Positions 39,382 to 52,100 of a stretch of 64,000 nt of DNA are shown here, one piece after another. Position 1 is the first letter of the stretch. Every line of letters begins with the position of its first letter. The notes beneath the pieces are model-generated. The model searched no databases. It was not told where the DNA came from and worked only from the letters and a program-made list of their open reading frames with translations. The stretch covers positions 21,343,523-21,407,522 of the forward strand of contig NC_083641.1 of assembly GCF_963576545.1 (NCBI RefSeq), in the 5' to 3' direction. Position numbers and translations under genes: made by a program. The stretch is from Limanda limanda. Its lineage: Eukaryota > Chordata > Actinopteri > Pleuronectiformes > Pleuronectidae.

Positions 39382-41310
39382 AAAATGTCTCCAGTACAGC
39401 CTACAGTCCAGCATGAAATATCCGTGTAAAATGTGTAAATGAGAGTTCTGCAATGTCTTAATATTTAATTTCCTTAACTTAAAAATAGCAAAAAGTAAAA
39501 GTTGCATCATAATCCTTCTATCAAAACTCTCTTGCTCTTTCTTCCACATCATTTCAAGCTGTGGTGTATTTTCAAGCAGTTTTTCCCACGCACCATGTTC
39601 ATGTCAGAGGACTGAAGGATGTCTCTAAAAAATAACTTCAGTTTGTGTTTAATGAAATAAGTTGTTCATGTTGGATTTTGAGGTGTGGGTCTTTGTCCTG
39701 TTGTTGAGGCTGCTCTCTTTCATTTCACTTTCTGAATGGACCGACTGCAGGACACTAGAATTTGCTGATATCTAATGGAATCTCCTCTCTTCTCTGTTCC
39801 TTTGTCCACCGGCTGCTCCACAATGACATCCTCACCTCTAAGCTTAACAAAGGAGGAAGTTACTACACACTGACTTAGCTGGATTTCCAAGCTGTAGTAT
39901 TTCTGTTCCTAATAATTAGCAGAAGTTGAATTTACTTATTTTCACTTTACAAATTATGTAATTTCTCCAACTGTAAGTTGGAAAACACAGACATAAAGAA
40001 ATTCAACAACACATTATTATGATATCATTAGTTATAAAAGGGGCATTGGAATGTTGCAACTGATATATGTGGAAGTAAATCAAATTATTTTACCACTTAA
40101 TAAATAGTATCTGTGCACAATAAAATGTATTTCATCAGCTTACCATACCTTGTTTAGTGATCTGCAATGTAACTGTCTAATAGACGTAGAGGCGTGAAAT
40201 AATAAAGTACAATACAAATGTGGGTATATTTAGTATAAGTACCCCAATAGTGAGTAATTGTACTTACAATTCTTCACCTTCTCCATTTACATTGTGGGTA
40301 TGTGTCTACTTATTCCAGGATTTCTATTTGAAGTACATTTATTGAACATTTTACTTATTTTAAATGAAAAGTAAAGGATCAGGATGTTTCTGTATTTAAC
40401 AGGATTTGACTCCAGGCAGAATTAACATGTTAAGAAAAAAGAAACCCAGAAAATGTATTGATCAGCTGACAAAGTACCACAGTCAGCATCTTAAAACACT
40501 GGGTCACCAGATTTGCACTCATGTGTTGAAAAGTCCCAAAAGAAAACCGCCTGAATGAATACAGGCTCCTTGTTCCCCTCCCCTCCCCCGTCCTGTTCAG
40601 AGGTGACCGCTCACTAAAGACACTCACAGCTCTGAGGTTGACTTAAAGACAAAAGTCTGTTCGGACACGTTTTCCCTCCCTGTCTTATGGAGATAGACAC
40701 TTAGAGCACATTCTAAAGTCTTTTATCAAACAAGTAGGGCCTATGACTTTGCACTAAACTCAATATAAGCAACATAACACATTTAGAAATGTGCAATAAT
40801 AATAACACTCATATATTTAATATTGAAGCAGACAACCTCTACTAAATAAACACTTTTTAAAAATGAATAATTACTTAAATATCTGGAAATGTAGTGAATA
40901 TTGAGAAATATGCACCTTTTAAGTATAAACAAGATCACATCCACTCGAGTGTTGCTGGTTGGATCTAACCAATCTAACACAATAGTTAAGCTTTTTTTAT
41001 TTCCCAAACTATAGCTGCATTAAGGCTTCATCATATTATTGTGTGAAATGAATATATTTTGACTAACACATTCTCAAGTTGTTCAAAATCATTATTTGTT
41101 TTAATTTGATAGTGAAAGAAAAACAAAGGAATAAGAAAGATCTGTTTACTGAAAACTGAGTTTAGTTGCACCATATTCTTTTTATTATATTCATCACTCT
41201 CTTTGTTTTCTTGACTCTATAAATCAACCTTCAGGACATTTAAAGGTCAAATAAATAAATCCAAGTTGTTCTATTATTATTATCATTATTATTAGGCCTG
41301 TTTCTACCAT

Positions 41311-41318
41311 TATAAATA
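41311..41318 (+). promoter_or_regulatory. zbtb16: TATA-like motif upstream of zbtb16
   Basis: TATAAATA lies about 30 bp before the probable start of the first exon, just where the sequence turns from AT-rich to GC-rich. The TSS is not known. Confidence 0.3.
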
Positions 41319-41344
41319 AACTGGACACCTCCCTATCAGTTTTT

Positions 41345-41575
41345 CCTTCTCCCCCACAAATCAGAACCGCTCTCTATTTGTCAACACGTGGTTCGGAGGC
41401 GGTGTTTTATTGTGGCGGGTCCCTCCCGGATGTGCGAGGTGTCCTGCTGGACTCGCTCGCTGGCTGGTGATTCGCTCACTGGGAGCAGAGGAGAGTTGGG
41501 AGCGGGGACTGTGAAATGTGTCCTCATCACGTTGAGTGGACGATCTGCGGAGGACGCTAGAGACGCGAGGAGGAG
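41345..41575 (+). other. zbtb16: zbtb16 non-coding exon 1 (5' end inferred)
   Basis: A GC- and CpG-rich block ends at a strong donor (aggag|gtaaga, 41576). Human ZBTB16 also has a non-coding first exon. No long ORF with recognisable product; an E-box CACGTG is at about 41385. The 5' boundary is a guess from the TATA-like motif. Confidence 0.5.
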
Positions 41576-41611
41576 GTAAGACCTGTGGCCGCTCCGCTTC
41601 CATCACATTGT

Positions 41612-41649
<38 letters not shown>

Positions 41650-42733
41650 CCTCTTCAACTTCTGCCTCTGTGCACAACTCGTCGTTTAGCATCAGACACT
41701 TTGTGAGGCTGGACGTGCCCGCGGACATGTGCACGTAGGGGAAGTTTGTCCGCAGCCTCGTTTCGGATTTTTTTTACAAACTTGCCAGAGCTCGGACCGG
41801 ATCGTGTCGCTTTTATTTCAGGACTCACACGCACACACGGACAGACGTGCACACGCGTTAATTCCTCTCTATAATAATAAAAAAAAGGTGCGTGCGTGCA
41901 CCTGATGCGCTCTGCTGTGTGTGTGTGGGGGGGGGTTTCAGCCTGCGAGCATCACAGGAGGAGCAACACTAAACACCTCACACACACACACACACACACG
42001 TACACAGACACACACCTCACACACACATCACCTCATTCAGCTTTTTAAACCCGGACACACGCACCAGGAGCAGGGGGCGTCGGGAGCGCGCTCCATCGAT
42101 CACATAGTTTGATAAGTTATTTAGGGATTTTTAACTGAGTGTCTTAATTGTCTAATCAGGGACGTGCGCAGCCTAAATGAACTAATCAGCCCTGCGAGGT
42201 GCGTGTTAATGGCAGGTCTACCTGTTGAGGGCATGGTGTCTGAGAGTGTCTGAGTGAGAGAGTGTGTGTGTGTGAGTCTGAGAGAGTGTGTGTGTGTCTG
42301 TGTGTGTGTGAGAGTGTGAGTCTGAGTGTCTGTGTGTGTCTGTGTGTGTGTGATGGATGGAACCGTCACCTCTCAGTATGCAGACGTTATTACAGCGACG
42401 TGACCGCCTCTCATCGAGACCTCAGACTAATCACCTGCGCAGGGAAGCGGTTGTTCTGCGCTCATCGACCTGTTGTCTGCCTCTGGTTCTTAATTAGAAT
42501 AAATAAACATGTTGGAGGAATGAATTAAAACCCGTGAAAGGATCAGACGTGCGTTTATATTCCATAGAATATGTTTATTTATATAGCTTATTGTTGTTTT
42601 GTCACTCGTATTATTAAAGATATAGATTTCTATTGATAGTGCATGGAGGAAAGTGAGTATAATTATATATGTTTTGCATCATCAGTGAGACAGGTGCTAA
42701 TGACCCCCCCCCCCCCTTCCACTCCCACCACAG
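41576..42733 (+). other. zbtb16: zbtb16 intron 1
   Basis: 1.16 kb, rich in TG/CA repeats: (GT)n at 41609-41647, CA-rich 41975-42030 and a compound GT/GAGTCT tract at 42247-42356. It ends in a C-rich acceptor (ccactcccaccacag). Confidence 0.65.
42247..42356. repeat. Compound TG/TGAGTC microsatellite
   Basis: About 110 bp of (TG)n interrupted by gagtctgaga-type units. Confidence 0.9.
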
Positions 42734-42783
42734 ACCTACAACCAGCTGCAGACCAGTGAACCCGGCGGCACAGCCACACCTCA

Positions 42784-42896
42784 TGCGTGGGCTCGGAGGT
42801 CCGAGCGGAAACGGGTCAGAATCATGGGTGTGCTCCAGCTCCACAACCCCACTCACCCCACCACGCTCCTGCAGCGGGCCAATCAGATGCGTCTGA
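42784..42896 (+). other. Upstream ORF overlapping the zbtb16 start codon
   Basis: An ATG at 42784 lies 40 nt before the zbtb16 ATG in another frame and reads 37 codons to a stop at 42894-42896, inside the main CDS. Its start context is weak (C at -3 and +4), whereas the main ATG has A at -3 and G at +4. Leaky scanning is therefore expected. Confidence 0.5.
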
Positions 42897-43968
42897 CCGG
42901 CACCCTGTGTGATGTCATCATCACCGTGGACGGCCAGGAGTTCCCGGCGCACCGCACCGTCCTGGCCTGCACCAGCAAGATGTTCGAGATCCTCTTCCAC
43001 CGCAGCAGCCTGCGGTACGCCCTGGACTTCCTGTCCCCCAAGACCTTCCAGCAGATCCTGGAGTACGCCTACACCGCGTCCCTCCAGGCCACGGCCGAGG
43101 ACCTGGACGACCTGCTCTACGCCGCCGAGATCCTGGAGATCGAGTACCTGGAGGAGCAGTGTCTGAAGGTGCTGGAGACCATCCAGGCGGAGGAGAGCGA
43201 GGAGGCGGCGGCGAGGAACCACAGCTCCGGAGACCACAGTGACCACAGCCGGGCCCGGCACTGGAGGCACATGTTGATGTCCAAGAAGCATTCCATCCAG
43301 GACGGCCCCACCCGCACCAGCCCCACTGCCCTGCACCACCTGGCCCTGTACCACATGACGGACAGGAGCCCACCTGGTCTGGACCCCGAGGGAGCTCCTG
43401 AATCCGGCCTCAAGCTGGACGTGGACATGGAGGGTCTCCAGCAGCACGAGGGGTCCCAGGCCTCCACCCTGGATCCTGCTAGAAATATCAAATCAGAGAG
43501 CATGCAGGTGGACGAAGCCAACAGCTGCGAGGGCCGGTCCTCCAGCGCCGGGGAGGGGGGCTGCCTGTCGGACCAGCCCAAAGACGAGGGTCCGGGGACC
43601 CCCCTGAGAGGCAGCGTGATCACCAGCGCCCGAGAGCTGCACACGGGCCCCGAGGACGGAGCTCCGGTGGTGGGCAACGCTCTGGACTGTTTCCCCGGGA
43701 TCACAGAGAAACATCTGCCCTCCATGTTCTCTGTGCCCTCCCACCACACTGGGGAGGGGATGGTGTCCGTGGCCCCCCCCCTGGGCGTGCCCCTGGACCC
43801 CCGGGCCTACAGCGGCCTGCTGCACCAGGGCCTGCTGCACCGGGAGCTCCTCAGCCGGCTGGGCCAGTTTGCAGCTGGGATGAGGCAGAGCGGGGGGGCC
43901 CAAGGCCAGCAGTGTTGTGGCGAGTGTGGTCTTCAGCTGCACAGCAGACAGGCCATGGAGCAGCACAG
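42824..43968 (+). CDS. zbtb16: zbtb16 exon 2: BTB domain, middle region, start of finger 1
   Basis: Encodes the BTB dimerisation and corepressor-binding domain. [19 protein letters not shown] and [17 protein letters not shown] are practically identical to human PLZF. A less conserved acidic and proline-rich region follows with [10 protein letters not shown] (sumo-type motif) and [10 protein letters not shown], then finger 1 ([18 protein letters not shown]). The last codon is split AG|G. GC-rich with strong third-position C/G, hence long false ORFs on the other strand. 5' UTR of this exon is 42734-42823. Confidence 0.98.
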
Positions 43969-44761
43969 GTAACACACACGTCACACCACCAACACAACAT
44001 TCTTTACACATCGCAGCTCATTTTGCATCTATTTTAGTATCTTATGGTTTCACATTAGACTCCAAAACCTAATTATCACTCACGAAAGCCAAAAGGAAAA
44101 AGGTCATAGTTTTTAGTCAGTGACATTTTTCTGGGGGGAAATAAAAACGCACAACATTGCCACACGCACTGCTCCACATAATTTAACTGACAAACATGTT
44201 ATGTCTAATGAAAGACGTTGGGGGGGGGGTTTGAAGGTGCTCGTGTGCTACGATGAATGTAAACTAAAGCGGGAGATTGTGATGTTAACAAAAGCATCGG
44301 ACACGTGTCAGCTGAATTCATCCGCCTTGTTCTTCTGGATTTTTGTTTTGTTCAAATACTACGAGCGTTAAAAGCTTGAAGGAGCAACAACAAATATGCT
44401 AATTTATTCTCAGGGACACCTGCTCTCATGTCTTCACCGTGAGACGTGTCAGGAAGTTTTCAATCGGGTCTCTGTGGTGAGGGGATTTGATATAAAGAGG
44501 CCTTGGTGTCTCATAAAGCTCTTATTTACAAAGCCGGATTTTCTGAAATTCGGTTTGATTGTTTGTGCAGACGTGCGCCTCGCCGTCTCCGCGGCTGTTT
44601 GATATTCACTCCTCTGCATCAGCAGAGAGGCGCCGCTCAGCAGGGACCCGGCTGGACGCTTCAGCTCCGTGATGGAGAACTCGTGCCTCTTGACTCGCTG
44701 TTGTTTTCCCTTATTTTTCTGTTCATTATTTATGTGCTTGTCAGCTTCTAAGTTGTTCTTG

Positions 44762-44802
<41 letters not shown>

Positions 44803-46119
44803 CTTGCATCTCTCTCTGATGAACTCGAATGCAGATGTTGATAACTGTGCGTGCTTCGCAGTGCTTGACTCATCACTAATCATCACAAACAAGATGATCC
44901 GAGCCCAAAGTCCTAATATGCAGCAAACCCGTGATTAGGATCGCAGCCTCTGTGCGCCGGCGCCTGTGGCTGACATTTCAGCCTCGTGCCACTTTAGAGC
45001 AGTGTTGAAACCGCCCAGTGAAACGGAGCATCCTGTGGGATATTTAGTGATGCGCGTTACTCATGGAGACAGGCGGATGTCCGCGGGTTGACAGAGTAGC
45101 ATCGGTGGCGCTGCTTGAGGTTGTAATGAAGTTGCTGCTGGTCTGTAACCAGGTCACTGAGCATACACCTGGTCTGCAGATTGACATTTGTAGTGTTGTT
45201 TAAAATAGCATCTCCTGGAACCGCGTCAGTCTGCAGAACCACAACGGTTTAACACTATTGTTTTTGAATACAAAAGTAGAGAAATATTTTTTTTCAATTT
45301 TGAAATAAAAATTGAATTTTAAAAGGCTGAAATTACAAAACAAAAACTATTTTATTTTTTCATGGTTAAATCAGCTTATTATTTAGTATTAATCAACTTA
45401 AATAATCGTCTTTTTATCCTATTTAAGAATTTAAATAATACAAATTCCTGTTGATGGAATTTGTGTCTTATTAAATATTTTGCGAGTGTCTTCTTTTATA
45501 CCAGAGAGGAGACAGGAAATGAGGAGAGAAGAGGGATGAGGAATGAAATTCAACAAATGTCTCCATCTGGGCTCAAACTGGGAATGTTGTGATTACATGC
45601 TCAGCGTCTTGACCCCGAGGCAGCAAGGACACTGACTCTGTATTCCTGCCTTTCTATCATTATAACAGTTAACAGTGGAGAGAAAAAAGGAAATGCATAC
45701 ATCACGGTCACATGCTTAACACGCCAAAATAAAAGCCTCTTTTTTTTAAATCCCATAAATGCTCAAGTAAATTAGCATCATTAAAAACCGGTCAAATCTT
45801 CAAACGTAGAGTAAAGAAAGCGGAGGGAACGTGGCTGAAATCAATATGTAAATGTTGATTTCATGTGTGCAAAATGTCATCTCGGTACTAATTGTGTGTG
45901 TGTGTGTCCGTGCACTCTCTTTTGTCCATTTGCTCCACTGTTGGCGGGGGTGATATAAGGATAACAGTGCAGATGCCTTGCATGCTTGGATGTGTGTGAT
46001 ATGATATGATAGGTTATGCTGCCGGCAGAGCTTCAGCGAATCATCTTCTTTTCTCCTATTCATTGCGGTTGCAGGAGAAGTGTGCGTGCGTTCATGTTAT
46101 TTGGGGCTGTGAGTGTGCG

Positions 46120-46159
<40 letters not shown>

Positions 46160-49100
46160 TGTGTGTGTGTCTGTGCATGCCCAGTGTCTTGCAGTGCTGG
46201 CGGGTGGAGGCACGCGTATGTCTGCACTCTGAAATTAGCCAGATATCCTATTGTCTGTGTTCTTTTAGCATTCATGCGTTGTGATTCACAACTCCAAGGG
46301 CCTCTTACACTAATGATGCTGCATTCAGCCGGGGATTCTTGCCGGAATTAAAACATGCTCCTCTTGTTCCGAGGACAATGCTGCTCCTGGGTTTGGGAGA
46401 CCTTACAGAAAAAGGCGCAGAAACTAGATACTTTTTTTTTTTGTTATCATCACGACGAGTGCGTTCTCTCCGCTCTGTTCTCGTCTCTGTTAACATGCTC
46501 ACATTAGTGTTTGTCTTTCCACAGGAGGCTGCATAACGACGAGAAGGGCCACGGCTGCGAGTTCTGTGGCAAACATTTCCAGGACAGCATGCGGTTGAGA
46601 ATGCACATGCTGTCTCACGCAGGTACTTTACCAACTCTTCTACTCATCTCACAGTGCTCGCTGCTCATGAAGCCTCTTGATAGTGCGGCCTTTCAAATGC
46701 ACCTGTTCATGCTCCAGCCCCTCCCTCCTCCCACCAGTTAGTGCTGCTCCGAATACTTGGATCATGCCTTCTTCTCCTCCATGCTTAGGTCTATGTACCG
46801 CTCCCTCCCCTCTCCTCTCCTCTCCTCTCCTCTCCTCTCCTCTCCTCTCCTCTCCTCTCCTCTCCTCTCCTCTCCTCCCCGTCTTTCTCTCTAGTCTCTC
46901 TCTCCGTTTGAATCGTTTCTGTGTTTTTTCGGAGACTCTGGCAGCTCGCCAGCTCTGCCCCTTCTGAGTGATGACATCATCAGCTGCCGGCAGGCCTGGG
47001 TGTTCTGCCAGTGTTCCGAAGCGTGTGTGATGGCTCGCTCGCAGATGTGTGTCCAGGAACACACTGTACCCAAATGCAGACTTAATCAGACCTGACTGCT
47101 CTCCCAGCTACTTTATCCAAAATAGAGAAAGAGGAGCAGAGGAGTGGTGGGGGTGGAGGGGTAGAGGAGGGAGGAGGAGGGGGGTGGATCAGGGACTAAA
47201 AATGAAACTAAAACAGAAACCTCAACTAGAATATGTGTACAGACAAGGCGAGGTCCCTTGTTCGGGAACGACATACTGCTGACAGATGAGAGGGAATCTG
47301 CCTCTTTAAACTTCACCTGAGTCGTCCCTGTTTGTTCCCGTCTATACCCGCCGCCACACAACCCTAAACACACATATTGTCGCGCATTACTCACAGACCC
47401 CGACAACGCACTTTGATTTTCAATTCGCTGTGACATCCACAACAGCAGCACCTTTAACCCAATTTGAATATTTTGCGTAAACTCTCCCCATCCCGACGTG
47501 TCAACCCCATAATACAACACACGGAAAAAAAAAGAGATATGGATCTCATTTCTTTGTCACTGTGTATTTCGGTATAGCAGCCTTAGATCCCGCTGGTTGC
47601 TAAGGAGCGAGTGCTCCACCGCTCTAATGGGCTGATTTGGTATTCAGCTCGATGCTGGCTCTTATTTTGGTATGCCAGACAAAGTGTTTTGATGGAGGAC
47701 GATTGCAGCCGCGTCTGGAGACAGTTTGATGGTTTATGGATGAGAGCACACTCCGTGCCTTTGACTGCACAAGACAATGCACTATGTTCTCTTCTTCCCT
47801 TATCACACAATCTCACACAGTACAACACACCACACTGGACAGCGTCATACAACATCAGGATCTGCAACACCGCCTCAGTGGTACTTACAGGGTTGCTCCC
47901 AAACAAGTTTTATTTTTGTGCAACTAAACGAAGCATCGCAACAAAAGAGTAACAGTTTGTATTCAGAAGCTGTTGTTTTTAGAAAATGAACAAATTGGGT
48001 CTTTTTTGTGATTGTGTGCAGCACTGGGAACAGTGGCACAGTGTCTGTGTGTCGAGGCGTCATAGGAGTTGAAAGAGGACCACATTTAGGCTGGAGCGCT
48101 CAGAGTTCCCAAAGCTTGTGGGTGTTTTAATGAGTCATTTTAACTTCATTTAAAGCCAGCTGAGCAGAAAATAGATCAGTGAATGAGCCCAGGGCCAGTA
48201 TGGATCTGCAACCGATTTACATCTCTGTGAGAGCCAACCCACATCCAAACAGCTGTGTGTGAGTGTGTGTGTGTGTGTGTGTCTGTGTGTTAGTGCATGT
48301 GTGTGCAGGTGTGAGGTGAGTGTTGGACCGGGATTGAATGTCTCTGCGAGCTCTATGCGTCCTCGTCTCTTCTGTGTCTTCATCAGAATAGACAAGGGCA
48401 TTCCAAAGGTGAACATGGGAACTGTAGTTACAGTGCATGCAATGGGATTTGGGGTGTTGACTCTGAAGTGTTTTTTTTGATAAAGGGATGTGCCGCAGGC
48501 GGGAAGCGTCTGCTGTACAGAGAACACCGAGTCCTTCTGTGGCCTCTCAGGCAGACAGTCTGCTCACTGTTCACAGACTGATAACAGGGCACGGTAAATA
48601 AAACTCTTCGGCTCGGCTCTTTTCTGTGGAGAAGAAGGGCCGTTGCACCCTGTCTGGTGCTTTTGTTTGTCCTGAGTTGTGTTTTTATGGCGCTTCCCTC
48701 TCCTCCATTGTACTCTGCACGTTCGCTTCCTTGTGTTAACACCTGAAAAGCACAAGTGTGTGACAAGCAAGTCTCTCCGCTGACTTCTGAAATGAGGCGC
48801 CTTTGTTCCCCTCTTGTTGCGTTTTTTCCAGTGTTATCTTTCTGTGCTAAATGAACTGACTTCTACTCTACAATTACAAACGCATGTGTTTGTGTTGATG
48901 TCTGATACGCATCTCGTACGTTTGATTCACAGCTCCTGCAGAGGCGCTGGTGTGTGATCAGTGTGGAGCCACCTTCTCCTCAGAGGATGCTCTGGAAGCC
49001 CACAGGCAAACACACACAGGTATTTAACAAACGTGTGCATGCACTAACACTTCCGCCGAACACACACACACATACACAAATCATGTTTAACCTGGACAGC

Positions 49101-52100
49101 ATGCACGGAGCTGGTGAATAAGCCTTCGCTTGTGATCGTGGGTTTAAACTTGCTTGTCATGCTCGCTGGGTTAAACTGTTCCTGTCATGATGCTCCATAA
49201 TTTATCAACAGGGAGGTGGGAGGCACTCTCACATATCACCCACTAATATCTCTTGGCATCCAGACCCTCTGCATTCCACTTGGCTACAGCCAAAGCATTA
49301 CAGCACCAGTGTTACCATTTCACAGACATGCTATCCTCACCTGCTGCTGAGTTATTTACCTTCCTCCGACACACTCAACAAGATGAGCGCCCTTTGTCGC
49401 TTCCAGTTTTCCTCAAATGAACTAAATCTTTCTGCTCCAGTGAGCACCTGCCATTAACAGTTGGCACTAAGATGAGTCAAAATGTTTTTTTTCTTAAAGT
49501 TTGTGTTTTTCTGGCTGAGCGGCAGCACAGACCTGGATGATGGTGACTGGTGCTCTGCAGTCTGGGCTCTTTACAGTTTGGAACAACCTGCCCGAGGAGC
49601 TGAAATCATTTTCATCTTCCAAAATCAATTCTGCAAACACAGAACCTGAGGAGAGCTGCAATTTAAAAAACTGAAGTTAGAAAGTGTTATTGTTAGAAAA
49701 ATATATAAATTTATATATATATTTAATAATAGAAAAGGGAGAAAGGTGTATTATAAATGAAGGCTTTAAATCAAAAGCCAGACAAATATTTATACTCTTA
49801 ATGATAATAAGAGTATTATAATCTGATTTAGGAGTGTTGTTACTTTTAAAACCACTTAATAATTTCTATTATATAAAATGGTTTATAAGTTGTCATAAAT
49901 GACTTTATTAAATGTTTATAAATAATTAAGTCAACCAACATAAATTTAGGACCATAAAATACTTAAAGCAGTTATAATACATTAAAACAAATAAAAATGA
50001 GCAGGATTTTGTTGGAATGTTTTCTTTGCTAACAAGGCCACTGTGTATTTTCAGCTCTATGATAACTTAAGGAAGGAACAACCCATGAATTGTTTGACAC
50101 CTTCTGAAAGAAAGCTTCAGAAACCGGACTTAATAAATATATTGTGTTTGGGGCTTAACGCCTGTTGATGTAACTTAAAGAATTAGTCGATTCATTGATT
50201 AGTAAATAGAAAATTAATTATAATTTGGTAATTTTAACTGAGCATAGTGTTCTACTTCCAGATTGTGTAATCCCAATATTGGCCGGAGTCTTTGTTTTTA
50301 GTTTTGGTTGTAACAGATTAAGAGACTAAATCTTTGGACTGCTGGAGAAACAGACCAACACGAGCTCTGTGAAGTTTTGATTTCTGTATTTTTTTGACAT
50401 TTTACAGACCAAATAATAAATCGAGAAAATAATAGGTCCTATTAAATCAATAACAAAAACAATGGGTTGGTTGCAATCTTATCTCAAATTGGACCAAAAC
50501 CCAATGACCCACTTTTTCCGCTGAATAAATGTTAAATAAAATATAAACTGACATGATCAGTGAGTTTAAAAGCCACAGCCTGGAAAGCTCCACAGTTCAA
50601 CAGTTTAATACTGGACCTAAAAGCACTGATGACTCCACTCATTGATAAAAACCGTTATTGACAACCTATAAAGCCTTTCACACTGTAGGCATGCCTCCTG
50701 CAGTGAGTATTATCCCATTAGCTTGTAGCGACAGACTTTGCGCCGCGTGTTGACACAAACGTCTAACTGTGAAAAACAGTGGTATTGTTGTCAGGCGGTA
50801 CATATGCCCGACAGTGTCTGAATCCACACCTTTTCTGCGACTGTCAGTAGAAAGGTGATAACCCTCTCAGGAGCACTGGCATGTAACTGTAACTCCAGGT
50901 GGCACACACAGTATGAATACTTAATGGAAATGGACATGGAGGGGTGTTAGCGATGCCCAGAAGTTTCTACCCTTATCTGCCCAGCTTGTAAACACCCAGA
51001 GCTCGGTTTCAGCTTGGCACTGAATCCGGAGCAGGGTCCAGGAGGGCATTACTCCCTCATTTTGTCATGATCTCAGCTCGGCCTGCTGTGACGCGTGACC
51101 CTTTTCACTGGCTCTCACAGCCGATGACATGAGCAACAGGTAATTTAATCAGCTGTGTTGACGTGGTGTGTGTGTGGATGGGGGGTGGGATTATGACATT
51201 GCTCCCACACCAATTTAATAAGCATCACCTGGATTTTATTTATCCAAAACGCACACACACACACACGTGATCTTCCAGTCTTCTGCTTAGTGCCAGTGGT
51301 GCAGCCGTGGCTTTAATTTGCCATGTGGCATAACCAGTGAGCCAAATGAGTTTCCTCTTAGCCGATTAACACTTGTCAGACCTCAGCAGCTGCAGCACTG
51401 CTGTCCACCTCCTCTAGAGGGGAGATAATACCACTTCTGGGAGACCTTACTCTGATACTCTGAAGCAATTTGGCAACACTGGCTGCAAGAGTAGTTTACA
51501 GTGAAAGTGTATTTAGCCGTTTTGATATGTCAGAGGTGAATGGCCGTGGGTAGCCGAAGTCAGGGAGATCAAAGTGAGAGGTGGGGGTGGACCGTGAGAT
51601 GGGGGGGGCGGGAGGGGGTATGTGAGGACTTCCTGAGGGCAGGAGGATTGCTGCTGGTGTTGGATGCCAGGACTGAGAGGAAAACAACATCATGTGCTGC
51701 AGTTTACTCCTCACCACAGCACTGTCATAGTCTCCTCTGACCTACTTGTCAGAGCCCAAAATAAAAGAATGGATCTGTCTCTGAATTGCTCTCACAACAA
51801 AGGGGTTTGTTTCATCAGAGCAAGTTAAGGCTCTGGGGCAACGAGCTTTCAAATGCTGGAAAACCCAGGACTGTAGCTTATCCACAGCAAGCACAGAGAC
51901 GAGCTGTATATCCTTCAACCCGCACTGGCCGACCATGTTGCCACCTTGCTCACAGGGCTCCTGTGGCCTTTGCCTTGAAGAAGCTGCCTTTGTGTACTCC
52001 CAGCAGCTGCAGCGTTTCCACCCATTACGAGCTGCCTCATCAAGTGAATATTATTACCGTCTGTCCGAGCCCTAATTAAACAGTCCTGTCCTGTAGTCCA

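Larger units (their letters stand above)
38151..41339. other. Intergenic region between ncam1 and zbtb16
   Basis: About 3.2 kb with no supported gene. Contents: a G14 run near 38484, a MITE-like element (39033-39381), and AT-rich sequence from 39.9 to 41.3 kb. zbtb16 upstream regulation presumably lies partly here. Confidence 0.75.
43969..46524 (+). other. zbtb16: zbtb16 intron 2
   Basis: 2.6 kb. Holds (CA)n at 44764-44800, a possible SINE-like fragment (45505-45640) and (TG)n at 46122-46172. No gene seen. Confidence 0.75.
46623..48932 (+). other. zbtb16: zbtb16 intron 3
   Basis: 2.3 kb with a (TCTCC)13 repeat at 46811-46875 and (TG)n at 48253-48290. No gene recognised. Confidence 0.75.

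Noticed and set aside
42614..43447. A 277-codon minus-strand ORF, with further antisense ORFs at 42921-43373, 43117-43749 and 43493-44011.
   Set aside because: Shadows of zbtb16 exon 2. The forward frame is plainly PLZF.
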